A stretch of DNA of 64,000 nt from an uncultured Bacillota bacterium (GCA_947073765.1 CAMTMZ010000003.1:1-64000); one strand, 5' to 3'; shown: positions 26,724 through 35,731, numbered from the stretch's first letter. Notes: generated by a model not told the origin, from the sequence alone. Translations and numbers: made by a program.

Positions 26724-28380
26724 ATACCTCCATGATGACAGGCAGGATCATGGGAGAGCGCTTTGTCTTTTTATACAGGTAGCCGGACAGATCGCCCTTG
26801 ATGGCCCCCTTGATGGCGGACCAGTCGGTGGTGCAGCGGGCGTCCATATGCCGGATGGCCTCCAGAGCCACTTGACGCAGTTCCTCCAGCAGGCCCTCCG
26901 ACTCTTTCACATAGACAAAGCCCCGGGTAATGATGTCCGGACCGGAGACCAATTGGCCGTCTTCCCCGGACATGGACAGGGCCACAACAATCATGCCGTC
27001 CTCGGCCAAGTGACGGCGGTCCCGGAGGACCACACTGCCCACGTCGCCCACGCCGTAGCCGTCTACAAAGACCTGGCCGGCGGTGACAGTGCCGGTGAGC
27101 TTGGCGGAGGAGGGGGTGAGCTCCATCACCCGGCCGATGTCGCCAATGAGAATCCGGTTGGGCTCCATCCCCATCTGCTGGGCCAGCTTGCTGTGGATCT
27201 GGAGCATCCGTTGCTCCCCGTGGACGGGGATGAAAAATTTGGGCTTGACCAGGGCGTGGACAATCTTCAACTCCTCCTGGCAGGCGTGGCCGGAGACATG
27301 GAGGGTCAGCTCCCGCTCGTTCATCACCTCTACCCCCTTGCGGTAGAGCTCGTTGACCACGTTGCCAATGGCGTTCTCGTTGCCCGGGATGGCGGAGGCG
27401 GAGATAATCACCCGGTCGCCGGGGAGCAGGTCCACCTGCCGGTGGGTGTTGAAGGCCATGCGGGTGAGGGCGGACATGGTCTCGCCCTGACTGCCGGTAG
27501 TGATGATGCACACCCGGTCTTTGGGCAGGGATTTGATGTGGTTTAAGTCCATGAGGATGCCGTCGGGAACGTTCATGTATCCCAGCTCGGTGGACACCCT
27601 CATTACGTTCTCCATGGACCGGCCGGTAACGGCCACCTTCCGTCCGTAGCGGGCGGCGACATCGATGATCTGCTGGATGCGGTCCACGTTGGAGGCGAAG
27701 GTGGTGACAATGATCCGCTCCTGACAACCCCGGAACAGCGCGTCGAAGGCGGCGCCCACGCTGCGCTCTGAGCGGGTGTAGCCGGGGCGTTCCACATTGG
27801 TGGAGTCGGCCAGCAGGGCCAGCACGCCCTCCCTGCCCAGCTCCCCAAGACGGGCCAGGTCCATCATGCCCCCCTGGATGGGGGTGGCGTCTATTTTGAA
27901 GTCGCCGGTGTGGATACAGGTACCCACCGGGCACTTGATGGCAAAGGCCACCGCGTCGGCAATGGAGTGGTTTACGTGGATAAATTCCACGGTGAATTTT
28001 CCCGCCTTTACCACCTGGCCTGACTCGCAGGTGAGGAGCTTGGTGCGGTCCAGCAGGCGGTGCTCCTCCAGCTTCAGCTTGATCAGCCCTGCCGACATGC
28101 GAGTGGCGTAGATGGGGGCGTTAATGGAGCGAAGCACATAGGGCAGGGCTCCGATGTGGTCCTCGTGGCCGTGGGTGATGAAGATGCCCCGGATTTTGTT
28201 CTGGTTCTTGATGAGGTAGGTGACGTCGGGGATGACCACGTCGATGCCGTACATATCGTCGTCAGGGAAGCCCATGCCGCAGTCTACCACGATGATATCG
28301 CCGCCGTACTCATATACAGTGAGGTTCTTGCCGATCTCGTTGAGGCCGCCAAGAGGAATGATTTTCAGTTTTTCTGCCAT
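26722..28380 (-). CDS. rnj: Ribonuclease J
   Basis: A 552-aa metallo-beta-lactamase/beta-CASP nuclease with 5'-to-3' exonuclease and endonuclease activity in mRNA decay and rRNA processing. The N-terminus KIIPLGGLNEIGKNL, metal site THGHEDHIGALPY, NHSIADAVAFAI, HTGDFKID and the beta-CASP marks (TTGSQGE, SGHACQEEL, PVHGEQRML) are all intact, as is the C-terminal domain. A good ribosome binding site (AAAGGAG) lies upstream. The 420-bp region before it looks structured and may be a long leader. Confidence 0.97.
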   Translation of the reverse strand: MAEKLKIIPLGGLNEIGKNLTVYEYGGDIIVVDCGMGFPDDDMYGIDVVIPDVTYLIKNQNKIRGIFITHGHEDHIGALPYVLRSINAPIYATRMSAGLIKLKLEEHRLLDRTKLLTCESGQVVKAGKFTVEFIHVNHSIADAVAFAIKCPVGTCIHTGDFKIDATPIQGGMMDLARLGELGREGVLALLADSTNVERPGYTRSERSVGAAFDALFRGCQERIIVTTFASNVDRIQQIIDVAARYGRKVAVTGRSMENVMRVSTELGYMNVPDGILMDLNHIKSLPKDRVCIITTGSQGETMSALTRMAFNTHRQVDLLPGDRVIISASAIPGNENAIGNVVNELYRKGVEVMNERELTLHVSGHACQEELKIVHALVKPKFFIPVHGEQRMLQIHSKLAQQMGMEPNRILIGDIGRVMELTPSSAKLTGTVTAGQVFVDGYGVGDVGSVVLRDRRHLAEDGMIVVALSMSGEDGQLVSGPDIITRGFVYVKESEGLLEELRQVALEAIRHMDARCTTDWSAIKGAIKGDLSGYLYKKTKRSPMILPVIMEV

Positions 28381-28800
28381 GATAACTCCTTTTTTGTTGT
28401 TAGTATTGATGTAGTCAGACAGAAAAATCCAAGGGAAACAGGCCGTACCGATGGTACGGCCTCCAGGCGAAGCGCAGCCCCGCCCCGGCCCTGCCTCGCC
28501 GGTTGGGGGATACGGCCCTTTCGCCTGCCGATGGAAGTCTGTCGAAACTGGTTCCCCGGTCCTGAGTCCGTCTGCGTTACGGGTAAGGGCGCAGGGAATA
28601 TATTTAGACGCCGGGGCGGGAAAAGAATTCCCGGCCCCACGCGTTTAAATCATGTTGCGGGGGCGGCCTGCGGCCGCCCGCATTTTTCAGCCTGCTGCGG
28701 AAGCGGTTACAGAACCTTCCGGCAGAACAGAGCATAATAAACTCTTATAGTTTACCACACTTTTCCTGAAAAGTATACTATGCGTTTGTTAAGAACAAAA
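28381..28800. other. Structured GC-rich intergenic region upstream of rnj
   Basis: No protein gene is supportable. It holds a 9-bp hairpin (GGCCGTACC/GGTACGGCC, 28441-28461) and a second GC hairpin at 28656-28682 followed by TTTTT on the plus strand. Several shorter complementary segments lie between. On the minus strand a TAAACT -10-like box near 28748 would give rnj a leader of about 350 nt. I could not match it to RNase P, tmRNA, SRP or 6S RNA, or to a known riboswitch. Confidence 0.45.
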
Positions 28801-31164
28801 TTACTGCGCATTATCCTTCTCTTGGTCACATTGCTCAGAGAGCGCCCGGTCAATTTCCGCCGTGCGGCCGGCGTAGAAGTCGCACAGCTCGGCTGCCAGC
28901 TCCAGATCGGGGCCCTCAGCCAGGATGCGCAGGGCGGAGCGCCGGGCGATGGGGGTGAGGTAGACCCAGCCGCTGCCGGTGCGCATCCGCAGGCCCTCGC
29001 CGGTGGGCTGTCGGGCGTGCTCCCGGGCCAGAGCCTGCATGACGCGGCCCCGGTCGGAGGACAGAGGGACCTCACGCTTCCAGGAGGAGAAGCGGGGGGT
29101 TTTGGAGATGAGGGACTCCAGCTTCTGTCCGGATACCGCCATGCGGGAGCAGAGGCGCAGCGCGGCGGCGGGGGCCTGGCGCAGCCAGGGCTGAGCGGCG
29201 TAGAGCTCCGCGGCCTGGTCCCCGTCCCGGTCCAGCCGAAGGACGGTGCCCCCATAGCCGGCGGCCACCAGCTCCACCGCCGCGCTGGCTGACGGAGGGA
29301 CGGCCACCCGGCCAGAGCCGTTTTCCATCTCGATGAGGGTGAGCAGAACCAGCAGCTGGTTTGGATCCACCACGGCGCCCTGCTCATCCTGAGCGGTGAG
29401 GGAGAAACCTCCCCGCCGGGCCTGGAAGGCCACAATGCCCGGCCGCCAAGTCCGCTCCAGCCTGCAGCCCAGGGCGGAAAGAGCCTGGCGCAGCGCCCGG
29501 TCCTCGGGGGTAGCGTCTCCTACCGCGGCGGTGATCCGGCGCAGTGCGGGCCGGCGTAGGGCGGCCAACTCCGCCACCTTCCGCCCCCACTGCTCCGGAG
29601 TGAATTCCAGCTGGCGCAGACGGCCTACTTTTTCTCCCCGGGTGCGGCGGACCTCCCCCTGAAGCAGGGCCTGCTCCAGCTTTCGCTCCCGGGTCCGGCC
29701 CAGGGGCATCCCCCGTTGGTCGAAAAAGTGGAGGTAGACAATATTTTCACTCTCCTCCACAAAGAGGGAGACGGGGAGGCGGTGGAGAGCGGCCAGGCCG
29801 GCCCCTTGAACGGGGCTGGTGAGGGAGTGGGTGAGAACCTCGCTCCCCGCCGCAGCCGCGCCCGCCGCAGCCGCCCGGGCCAGCATTCCAGCTCCGGGGG
29901 TGGGAGAACAGCCCACCCCTACCGGGCCCTCCGTCCCCAAGACGCTGCCCAAAGTGAGCAGGGCCTCGGGGCCCAGGTCCTCTCCCAGGACGCCCCGGAT
30001 GACACCGCTGTCACCAAAGCGCAGAGCTCCTTTCTGGCTCCCGCTGGTGATGGATCGGGCCAGGCGGCAGCCTGCCGGGGCGGTCTGGCCCGGCCAGAGG
30101 CGGACACGCTCCAGCAGGACGGCCCCCTCCTCGGCCAGGGAATTTTCCCCCAGCACTGCCCCCTCGTTGAGGACGGAGCCCTGCCGGGAGGCAGCGTTTT
30201 TGCACAGGATGGCGCCATAAAGGGTGGAACGGGCCCCGACGGAGGCGTTTTCCAGCAAAATGGACCGCTGGACCATGGATTTTTCCCCCACCCGGGCACC
30301 CTGCTCCAGCACAGTGTGGGGGCCCACCAGACAGCCTGTGCCCAAAGAGACTCCGCTGCCGATCCAGCAGGGGGGGACCAGATTGAGGTCCTGGGGGAGC
30401 GGCTGGGCCGACCAGACCCCGGGGGCGCGCTTGGGCAGGCCCATATCCAGCGTTACCTTGCCGGACAGGGCGTCGCAGACGCTGGCGAGGTAGGCGCCGC
30501 AGTCACCCATGTCCCGCCAATAGCCCTCCAGAGGCAGTGCGTAGAGGGGGCCCCCCTCCCGGAGGAGGGCGGGAAAGAGGTCCCTGCCAAAGTCCCAGGC
30601 CTCGTCTTGGGGCACCCGCTCCATGGCGGCGGGGGAGAGGACGTAGATGCCGGTGTTGATCTGGTCGGTGAACACTTGGCCCCACCCGGGTTTTTCCACA
30701 AATCGCTCCACCCGGCCCTCGGCGCCGGTGAGGACCAGACCGTACTCCAGAGGGTTGGGGTGGCGGTAGAGCCCCAGGGTGGCATGGGCCCCCCGCTCCC
30801 GGTGGAAGGCGGCCAGAGCGGTAAGGTCCAGGTCGCACACACAGTCGCCGCTGATGACCAGGAAGTCCTCTCCGCCAAGATGGGTCATGCAGCTTTTGAC
30901 GCTGCCTGCGGTGCCCAGGGGCTCCTCCTCGATAAAATAGGTCAGCTGCACCCCCAGCCGGTCCCCACTGCCAAAATAGTCCATCACCGCCTGGGGTTTG
31001 TAGCACAGGGTGACACAGATGTCATTTACACCGTGGGCTTTCAGCAGGTTGATGATGTGCTCCATCACCGGCCGCCCCAGCAGAGGGGTCATGGGCTTGG
31101 GGCTGCCCAGAGACAGCGGCCGCAGACGGGTGCCCTCCCCGCCGGCCATAATAACTGCTTTCAA
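28801..31164 (-). CDS. Sugar-phosphate nucleotidyltransferase fused to left-handed beta-helix and degenerate phosphohexomutase domain
   Basis: Residues 1-235 are a GT-A nucleotidyltransferase with the signature MAGGEGTRLRPLS and SPKPMTPLLG, then DCVCDLDL and EKPGWGQVF, like mannose-1-phosphate guanylyl- or glucose-1-phosphate thymidylyltransferases. Hexapeptide repeats follow (about 250-370). The C-terminal 400 residues align in order with phosphomannomutase domains, but the catalytic TASHNP serine loop is missing (LFVEESENIVYLHF at that place) and the Mg2+ DxDGDR loop reads LDRDGDQ. So it probably makes an NDP-sugar for envelope polymers while the mutase part is inactive or regulatory. The paired architecture is known in Firmicutes and Actinobacteria. 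Confidence 0.83.
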   Translation of the reverse strand: MKAVIMAGGEGTRLRPLSLGSPKPMTPLLGRPVMEHIINLLKAHGVNDICVTLCYKPQAVMDYFGSGDRLGVQLTYFIEEEPLGTAGSVKSCMTHLGGEDFLVISGDCVCDLDLTALAAFHRERGAHATLGLYRHPNPLEYGLVLTGAEGRVERFVEKPGWGQVFTDQINTGIYVLSPAAMERVPQDEAWDFGRDLFPALLREGGPLYALPLEGYWRDMGDCGAYLASVCDALSGKVTLDMGLPKRAPGVWSAQPLPQDLNLVPPCWIGSGVSLGTGCLVGPHTVLEQGARVGEKSMVQRSILLENASVGARSTLYGAILCKNAASRQGSVLNEGAVLGENSLAEEGAVLLERVRLWPGQTAPAGCRLARSITSGSQKGALRFGDSGVIRGVLGEDLGPEALLTLGSVLGTEGPVGVGCSPTPGAGMLARAAAAGAAAAGSEVLTHSLTSPVQGAGLAALHRLPVSLFVEESENIVYLHFFDQRGMPLGRTRERKLEQALLQGEVRRTRGEKVGRLRQLEFTPEQWGRKVAELAALRRPALRRITAAVGDATPEDRALRQALSALGCRLERTWRPGIVAFQARRGGFSLTAQDEQGAVVDPNQLLVLLTLIEMENGSGRVAVPPSASAAVELVAAGYGGTVLRLDRDGDQAAELYAAQPWLRQAPAAALRLCSRMAVSGQKLESLISKTPRFSSWKREVPLSSDRGRVMQALAREHARQPTGEGLRMRTGSGWVYLTPIARRSALRILAEGPDLELAAELCDFYAGRTAEIDRALSEQCDQEKDNAQ

Positions 31165-31228
31165 ACGCTTCGCCGTCCTTCCATCAGTTCGTGAGGGTTA
31201 GTATGGCTTGAGCGGCGGCGTTTCAAAC

Positions 31229-31257
31229 TTGTCCCACAAGACAATATATGGTATAAT
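31229..31257 (+). promoter_or_regulatory. Sigma-A promoter of the DUF1653-arsC pair
   Basis: TTGTCC, a 17-bp spacer and a perfect TATAAT, 28 bp before the DUF1653 start. Confidence 0.75.
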
Positions 31258-31284
31258 GGCGAAAAAATGAGGAGGAGTTTGGAT

Positions 31285-31503
31285 ATGGAGATTCGGCCGG
31301 GCCGTTACCGCCACTTTAAAGGGAAGGAATATGAGGTGATCGGGGTGGCCTCCCACTCGGAGACGCTGGAACCTATGGTGGTATACCGGGCGCTGTATGG
31401 AGAAGGCGGCTTATGGGTGCGCCCCGCCGCCATGTGGACGGAGCGGGTGGACCGGGAGGGATACTCCGGACCCAGGTTTGTGTGGACAGGAGAGAAAAAA
31501 TGA
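31285..31503 (+). CDS. DUF1653 domain protein
   Basis: A 72-aa protein matching the DUF1653 pattern (PGRYRHFKGKEYEVIGVA, then VVYRALYG, WVRPAAMW). These small proteins have an SH3-like barrel and no settled function. The start is ATG 31285 with GAGGAGG upstream. Its stop codon overlaps the next start (ATGA), so it is coupled to the ArsC-like gene. Confidence 0.9.
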   Translation: MEIRPGRYRHFKGKEYEVIGVASHSETLEPMVVYRALYGEGGLWVRPAAMWTERVDREGYSGPRFVWTGEKK

Positions 31504-31835
31504 ACATTCAGATTTTTGGCAGGAGCAAGTGCTTCGATACCAAAAAGGCGGAGCGGTGGTTTAAGGAGAGACGGATCAAATTCCAGGCGGTGGACCTGAA
31601 AAAGCAGGGGATGAGCCTGGGGGAGCTGGCCAGCGTGAGGAGCGCGGTGGGGCTGGAGGCCATGGTAGATCCCAAACACCCAGACGCGGCGCTGGTGGCC
31701 TATCTGGCCGGCGACCAGGCCAAGCTGGAAAAGCTCTTTGAGAATCCGGCCCTGCTGCGCACGCCCATCGTCAGAAACGGGAGACAGGCCGCGGTGGGCT
31801 ACTGTCCGGAGATATGGGAGCGGTGGCAGCAGTAG
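31500..31835 (+). CDS. ArsC/Spx-family thioredoxin-fold protein
   Basis: A 111-aa protein of the ArsC/Spx/YffB family: IQIFGRSKCFDTKKAERWF holds the single N-terminal cysteine (no CxxC), followed by RRIKFQAVDL and, near the end, LLRTPIVRNGRQAAVGY with the family cis-Pro region. The arsenate-reductase arginine triad is not evident, so it may be a thiol reductase or Spx-like regulator. It overlaps DUF1653 by 4 nt in one operon. Confidence 0.85.
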   Translation: MNIQIFGRSKCFDTKKAERWFKERRIKFQAVDLKKQGMSLGELASVRSAVGLEAMVDPKHPDAALVAYLAGDQAKLEKLFENPALLRTPIVRNGRQAAVGYCPEIWERWQQ

Positions 31836-31906
31836 GAAAAGTGCGTTTTATGGGACAGGTACTCCGCTATGCTGGGGTGTGAGACCTGAAGAGGAGGAGA
31901 TTGTCA

Positions 31907-32938
31907 ATGGCAAAGAGCCCAAACCAGAAGACCAAGCTGCTCCATCTGGCCCGCATGCTCCTGCGGCAGACCGACGAGGACCACCCCCTTACGGTGCCCG
32001 AGATTATTGAACGGCTGGCCCGGGAGGATATCAAGGCCGAGCGCAAGAGTGTATACGACGACCTGGAGGCCCTGCGGCTGTTTGGCCTGGATGTGCAGAG
32101 CCGGAAGGGGAAGGCGCCGGGGTGGTTTGTGGGGGCGCGGGAGTTTGAGCTGCCCGAGGTGAAGCTGCTGATGGACGCGGTGCAGTCCTCCCGATTTCTC
32201 ACCCAGAAGAAGAGCGACGCCCTGATCCGCAAGCTGGAACGGCTGGCCAGCGTCCACCAGGGGGGGCAGCTTCAGCGGCAGGTGTATGTGTCCGGGCGCA
32301 TCAAGGTGATGAACGAGAGCATCTACTACAATGTGGATAAGCTCCACGACGCCATCGCCAAGCGAAAGGCCATTACATTTAAGTATTTTGACTACGATAC
32401 CGCCCGGAAGAAGGTGTTTCATCATGGAGGAAAGCGGTATGTGGTATCCCCCTACGGGCTGATCTGGAACAGCGAAAACTACTACCTGGTGGCCTTTGAC
32501 CACGCCCACCGGGAGCTGCGGCACTACAGGGTGGACAAGATGAGCGAGATTGTGGTGTCCGGCATGGAGCGGGAGGGGGAGGAGATGTACCCCGGCTTTC
32601 AGCTGGCCGAGTACGGCCAGAAGCACTTTGGCATGTACAGCGGACCGGAGATGAGGGTTACCCTGCGGGGACAGCGGGAGAAGGCCGGGCTGGTGTGGGA
32701 CCGGTTTGGCCAGGATATGATTCTGGTGCCGGAGGGGGAGGACTATTTTACCGTTACCCTGCCGGTGGTGGTGAGTCCCCAGTTTTTTGGCTGGCTGTTG
32801 GGGCTGGGAGGAAGTGTTACCCTGACGGGGCCGCAGGAGGCTGTGGCGGCCTACCGCCAGCGGTTAGAGGAGGCGCTGGAGGAGCTGCCGCGGGAATCCT
32901 CTTTGGGGGAGACTGTTCCCGCTGACATGAAAATGTAA
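31907..32938 (+). CDS. WYL-domain transcriptional regulator (DeoR-like helix-turn-helix)
   Basis: A 343-aa regulator with an N-terminal winged helix (HPLTVPEIIERLAREDIKAERKSVYDDLEAL) and a WYL domain (about 130-215; ITFKYFDYD, VVSPYGLIWNSENYYLVAF, HYRVDKM) that senses ligands, often nucleic acid or small nucleotides. A C-terminal WCX extension follows. The start is the ATG of MAKSPNQK with GAGGAGGAG upstream. Its targets are unknown; it lies between the arsC-like gene and nfeD. Confidence 0.93.
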   Translation: MAKSPNQKTKLLHLARMLLRQTDEDHPLTVPEIIERLAREDIKAERKSVYDDLEALRLFGLDVQSRKGKAPGWFVGAREFELPEVKLLMDAVQSSRFLTQKKSDALIRKLERLASVHQGGQLQRQVYVSGRIKVMNESIYYNVDKLHDAIAKRKAITFKYFDYDTARKKVFHHGGKRYVVSPYGLIWNSENYYLVAFDHAHRELRHYRVDKMSEIVVSGMEREGEEMYPGFQLAEYGQKHFGMYSGPEMRVTLRGQREKAGLVWDRFGQDMILVPEGEDYFTVTLPVVVSPQFFGWLLGLGGSVTLTGPQEAVAAYRQRLEEALEELPRESSLGETVPADMKM

Positions 32939-33032
32939 GATTAAAATTCCCCGATGCGGTGGAAATTTTCCCGGGGCTGTGATATGATAGACATGAGCAA
33001 GTACATCCGCCGGTGTGAGAGGAGGGGTCTCA

Positions 33033-33461
33033 ATGACCATTTTTTGGCTGATTGCCTTTTTCGTCTTTGCTGTAGGCGAGGCGGTAACGGTGGGGCTGGT
33101 GTCGGTGTGGTTCGCCGTGGGGGCGCTGGCCGCTATGTTCGCTACCGCCCTGGGAGCGGGACTGTGGCTGCAGGTGACTGTGTTTTTGGGCATCTCCGCC
33201 TTGGCTCTGGCCCTGTTCAAGCCGCTGAGCAGCAAAATTCTCAAGCCCAGGGTGTTCGCCACCAACGCGGACCGGGTGATCGGCTCCGCCGCCCTGGTTA
33301 CGGAGACCATTGACAACACCCAGGCCCAGGGCCAGGTGAAGGTGAAGACGGACGGCCAGGTGTGGACCGCCCGGTCGGCCCAGAATGTGGTAATTCCCGC
33401 CGGGACCGATGTGCGGGTGCTGCGCATCGAGGGCGTGAAGGTTATGGTTGAGACGTTGTAA
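33033..33461 (+). CDS. NfeD-like membrane protein
   Basis: A 142-aa protein with two to three N-terminal membrane helices (IFWLIAFFVFAVGEAVTVGL; MFATALGAGLWLQVTVFLGI) and a C-terminal OB-fold (RVIGSAALVTETIDN... VWTARS, AGTDVRVLRIEGVKVMV). NfeD proteins partner SPFH proteins in membrane microdomain upkeep, and here the SPFH gene follows 30 bp later. The start is ATG 33033 with GAGAGGAGGG upstream. Confidence 0.92.
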   Translation: MTIFWLIAFFVFAVGEAVTVGLVSVWFAVGALAAMFATALGAGLWLQVTVFLGISALALALFKPLSSKILKPRVFATNADRVIGSAALVTETIDNTQAQGQVKVKTDGQVWTARSAQNVVIPAGTDVRVLRIEGVKVMVETL

Positions 33462-33491
33462 GCCGCCGGAACCGTGAAAAAGGAGGAGTAA

Positions 33492-34469
33492 ATGATGGAG
33501 TACATTATCCCGACCCTGATTGTGATTGTGATCGCCATTGTGGTGTTCGCGCTGCTGGCCAGCATTGTGCGCATTGTGCCCCAGTCCCGGGCCTATGTGG
33601 TCACCTGGCTGGGGACCTTCCGCACCGTATGGGGTGCCGGCGTCCACTTTAAGGTGCCGATTGTGGAGCGGATCGCCAAGAATGTCTCGCTGAAGGAGCA
33701 GGTAGTGGACTTCGCTCCCCAGCCCGTGATTACCAAGGACAATGTGACGATGCAGATTGACAGCGTGATCTACTTTCAGATCACCGATCCCAAGCTGTAT
33801 ACCTACGGGGTGGAGAACCCCATGTCCGCCATTGAGAACCTTACCGCCACCACCCTGAGAAACATTATCGGTGACCTGGACCTGGAGCAGACCCTCACCA
33901 GCCGGGACCACATCAACACCAAGATGCGGGCCCTGCTGGACGAGGCCACCGACCCCTGGGGCATCAAGGTGAACCGGGTGGAGCTGAAAAACATTATGCC
34001 CCCCAGGGATATCCAGGAGGCCATGGAGAAGCAGATGCGGGCCGAGCGGGAGCGCCGGGAGTCTGTGCTGCAGGCCCAGGGCAAGAAGGAATCTCAGATT
34101 CTGGTGGCCGAGGGTGAGAAGCAGGCGGCCATCCTCCGGGCCGACGCCGCCAAGCAGGCGGCGATCCTCCAGGCCGAGGGCGCCAAGCAGGCCAAGATTC
34201 TGGAGGCTGAGGCTGAGGCTGAGGCCATTTTGAAGGTGCAGCAGGCCACCGCCGACGCCATCCGGCTGATCAACGAGTCCGCCCCCGGACAGGGCGTGCT
34301 CACCATCAAGGCGCTGGAGGCCTTTACCGCCGCCGCCAACGGGAAGGCCACCAAGATTATTATCCCCAGCGAGCTGCAGGGGATCGCCGGGCTGGCCGCC
34401 GCCGCCAAGACCGTGTTTGACACGGAGGATCCCAGGGCGACCATTACCAAAACTGTGCCCAAGCAGTAA
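33492..34469 (+). CDS. SPFH/Band 7 (stomatin-like) protein
   Basis: A 325-aa protein with an N-terminal membrane anchor (IIPTLIVIVIAIVVFALLAS), the SPFH domain (VPQSRAYVVTWLGTFRTVWGAG ... DLDLEQTLTSRDHINTKM in family order), and a long Ala/Glu/Lys/Gln coiled coil (about 180-245). It closely fits the QmcA/stomatin subgroup that makes membrane ring assemblies. It is the second gene of the nfeD-SPFH pair. AAGGAGG lies upstream of tandem ATGs at 33492 and 33495. Confidence 0.95.
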   Translation: MMEYIIPTLIVIVIAIVVFALLASIVRIVPQSRAYVVTWLGTFRTVWGAGVHFKVPIVERIAKNVSLKEQVVDFAPQPVITKDNVTMQIDSVIYFQITDPKLYTYGVENPMSAIENLTATTLRNIIGDLDLEQTLTSRDHINTKMRALLDEATDPWGIKVNRVELKNIMPPRDIQEAMEKQMRAERERRESVLQAQGKKESQILVAEGEKQAAILRADAAKQAAILQAEGAKQAKILEAEAEAEAILKVQQATADAIRLINESAPGQGVLTIKALEAFTAAANGKATKIIIPSELQGIAGLAAAAKTVFDTEDPRATITKTVPKQ

Positions 34470-34486
34470 ATATTTGACAGACCATA

Positions 34487-34516
34487 AAAGGGCCGGGGAG
34501 CGATCCCCGGCCCTTT
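34487..34516 (+). terminator. Terminator after the SPFH gene
   Basis: AAAGGGCCGGGG pairs perfectly with CCCCGGCCCTTT. The downstream edge overlaps the stop codon of the convergent 42-aa gene. Confidence 0.85.
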
Positions 34517-34643
34517 ACTCCGCGTCCTCGTCGTCGGAAGCGAGATACATGTCCTCACACTTCCTCTGGGCCGCGATCAGCTTGTTGATGGCCTCTTCCG
34601 TGGCGTTCAGCAGTTCGTAATACATCTTTTTATAGTTGGGCAT
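34515..34643 (-). CDS. 42-aa protein paired with a divergent XRE regulator (module 1)
   Basis: Too short for the ORF track. It reads MPNYKKMYYELLNATEEAI then NKLIAAQRKCEDMYLAS and an acidic tail, one amphipathic helix plus Asp/Glu end. GAGGTGATAAT precedes the ATG. It is divergent from the XRE regulator at 34733. A clearly related frameshifted copy occurs at 37665, also divergent from an XRE regulator, which supports it being a real gene. Function unknown; a partner or antagonist of the regulator is plausible. Confidence 0.72.
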   Translation of the reverse strand: MPNYKKMYYELLNATEEAINKLIAAQRKCEDMYLASDDEDAE

Positions 34644-34667
34644 ATTATCACCTCACTGAAATTATAT

Positions 34668-34705
34668 TCGGTGATACCGAGTTTCGCCAAGATCGGTATT
34701 GCCGA
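34668..34705. promoter_or_regulatory. Two operator-like palindromes between the 42-aa gene and the XRE gene
   Basis: TCGGTGATACCGA (34668-34680) and TCGGTATTGCCGA (34693-34705) share the form TCGGTNNTNCCGA with centres 25 bp apart. They sit in the only intergenic space between the divergent genes and are good candidates for binding by the XRE protein. Confidence 0.65.
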
Positions 34706-34732
34706 TATTATATATTTTTTCAGGGTGATATC

Positions 34733-34963
34733 GTGTTGTTTCCAAGGATTCGGGATTTACGGGAGGATCATGACAAAAAGCAGCTTGAGCTTGCGGCTTA
34801 TCTGAATGTTAAGCCTAACACGTATTCTGACTATGAGCGGGGAAAAATCAACATACAAATCGACACTTTGATTCAACTCGCCGACTTCTACGGCGTCAGT
34901 CTGGACTATCTGGTGGGCCGGGACGACGTGCCCAACCGAAAACAGAGAAAAATTACAAAGTAA
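34733..34963 (+). CDS. XRE (Cro/CI)-family regulator, module 1
   Basis: A 76-aa single helix-turn-helix protein (LREDHDKKQLELAAYLNVKPNTYSDYERG is the HTH; ADFYGVSLDYLVGR is the usual HTH_3 end). It likely represses its own divergent promoter region through the two palindromes. The start is GTG 34733 or the next codon TTG, with AGGGTG upstream. Confidence 0.92.
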   Translation: MLFPRIRDLREDHDKKQLELAAYLNVKPNTYSDYERGKINIQIDTLIQLADFYGVSLDYLVGRDDVPNRKQRKITK

Positions 34964-35017
34964 GTTTTTCGCCCCGCCGCACATACTGACAGCAAATACG
35001 TCAAGGAGGCGGCGGCG

Positions 35018-35731
35018 GTGAGATGGAAAAGGTTCGGGGCTTTTTTGTGGGCGGCGGCGCTGATGCTGGCACTGTCTGGACAGGAAGGGATACAGCGGGC
35101 GGACGCCCCGGCCCAGGTTACGCTGGAGGACCCGCCGCTGGTGGCGCTCACCTTTGACGACGGGCCCCGGTCCTCCACCACCGGTCCGCTGCTGGACGGG
35201 CTGGAGCTGCGGGAGACGCCCGCCACTTTTTTTCTGGTGGGAAACCGCATCCCGGGCAACGAGGACCTGGTGCGGCGCATGGCGGCGGAGGGCCACCAGA
35301 TCGGTATACACACCTACGACCATGTGGAGCTGAAGGGGCTGGGACAAAAAGACTTTGACCTGCAGGTGGGCAAGACCCGGGCGCTGATCACAAACCTGGT
35401 GGGGGAGGGGAACTACTGGCTTCGGCCCCCCTACGGACTGCTGGACAAACGCGCCGGAAGCTGGTGCGGCGGGCCCATTATTCTGTGGTCGGTGGATCCG
35501 GAGGACTGGAAGGACGACGACGTGGACCGGGTGACGGCGGCCGTGGTGGAGCACGTGGGAGACGGGGATATTATCCTGCTCCACGATTTGTTTCCCTCCT
35601 CCGCCCAGGCAGCCCTGCGGATTGTGGACACCCTGCTGGCGAAGGGGTACTGCTTTGTGACGGTGGAACAGCTGATGGCGGAGCGGGGCGTTACCCCGGA
35701 GGCGGGGGTCCGCTACCGAAAAATAAATTAA
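35018..35731 (+). CDS. Polysaccharide deacetylase (NodB family)
   Basis: A 237-aa secreted or membrane-anchored enzyme with a signal-like N-terminus (FGAFLWAAALMLALSG). NodB motifs are present: TFDDGP (motif 1), IHTYDH (motif 2), RPPYG (motif 3), DPEDWKD (motif 4) and LLHDLF (motif 5), so the metal site and the catalytic residues look intact. It probably removes acetyl groups from peptidoglycan or other N-acetylated glycans outside the membrane. GTG start with AAGGAGG 5 nt upstream. Confidence 0.93.
   Translation: MRWKRFGAFLWAAALMLALSGQEGIQRADAPAQVTLEDPPLVALTFDDGPRSSTTGPLLDGLELRETPATFFLVGNRIPGNEDLVRRMAAEGHQIGIHTYDHVELKGLGQKDFDLQVGKTRALITNLVGEGNYWLRPPYGLLDKRAGSWCGGPIILWSVDPEDWKDDDVDRVTAAVVEHVGDGDIILLHDLFPSSAQAALRIVDTLLAKGYCFVTVEQLMAERGVTPEAGVRYRKIN

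Noticed and set aside
28381-28800. RNase P RNA, tmRNA or 6S RNA upstream of rnj
   Set aside because: None of their conserved core sequences could be found on either strand.
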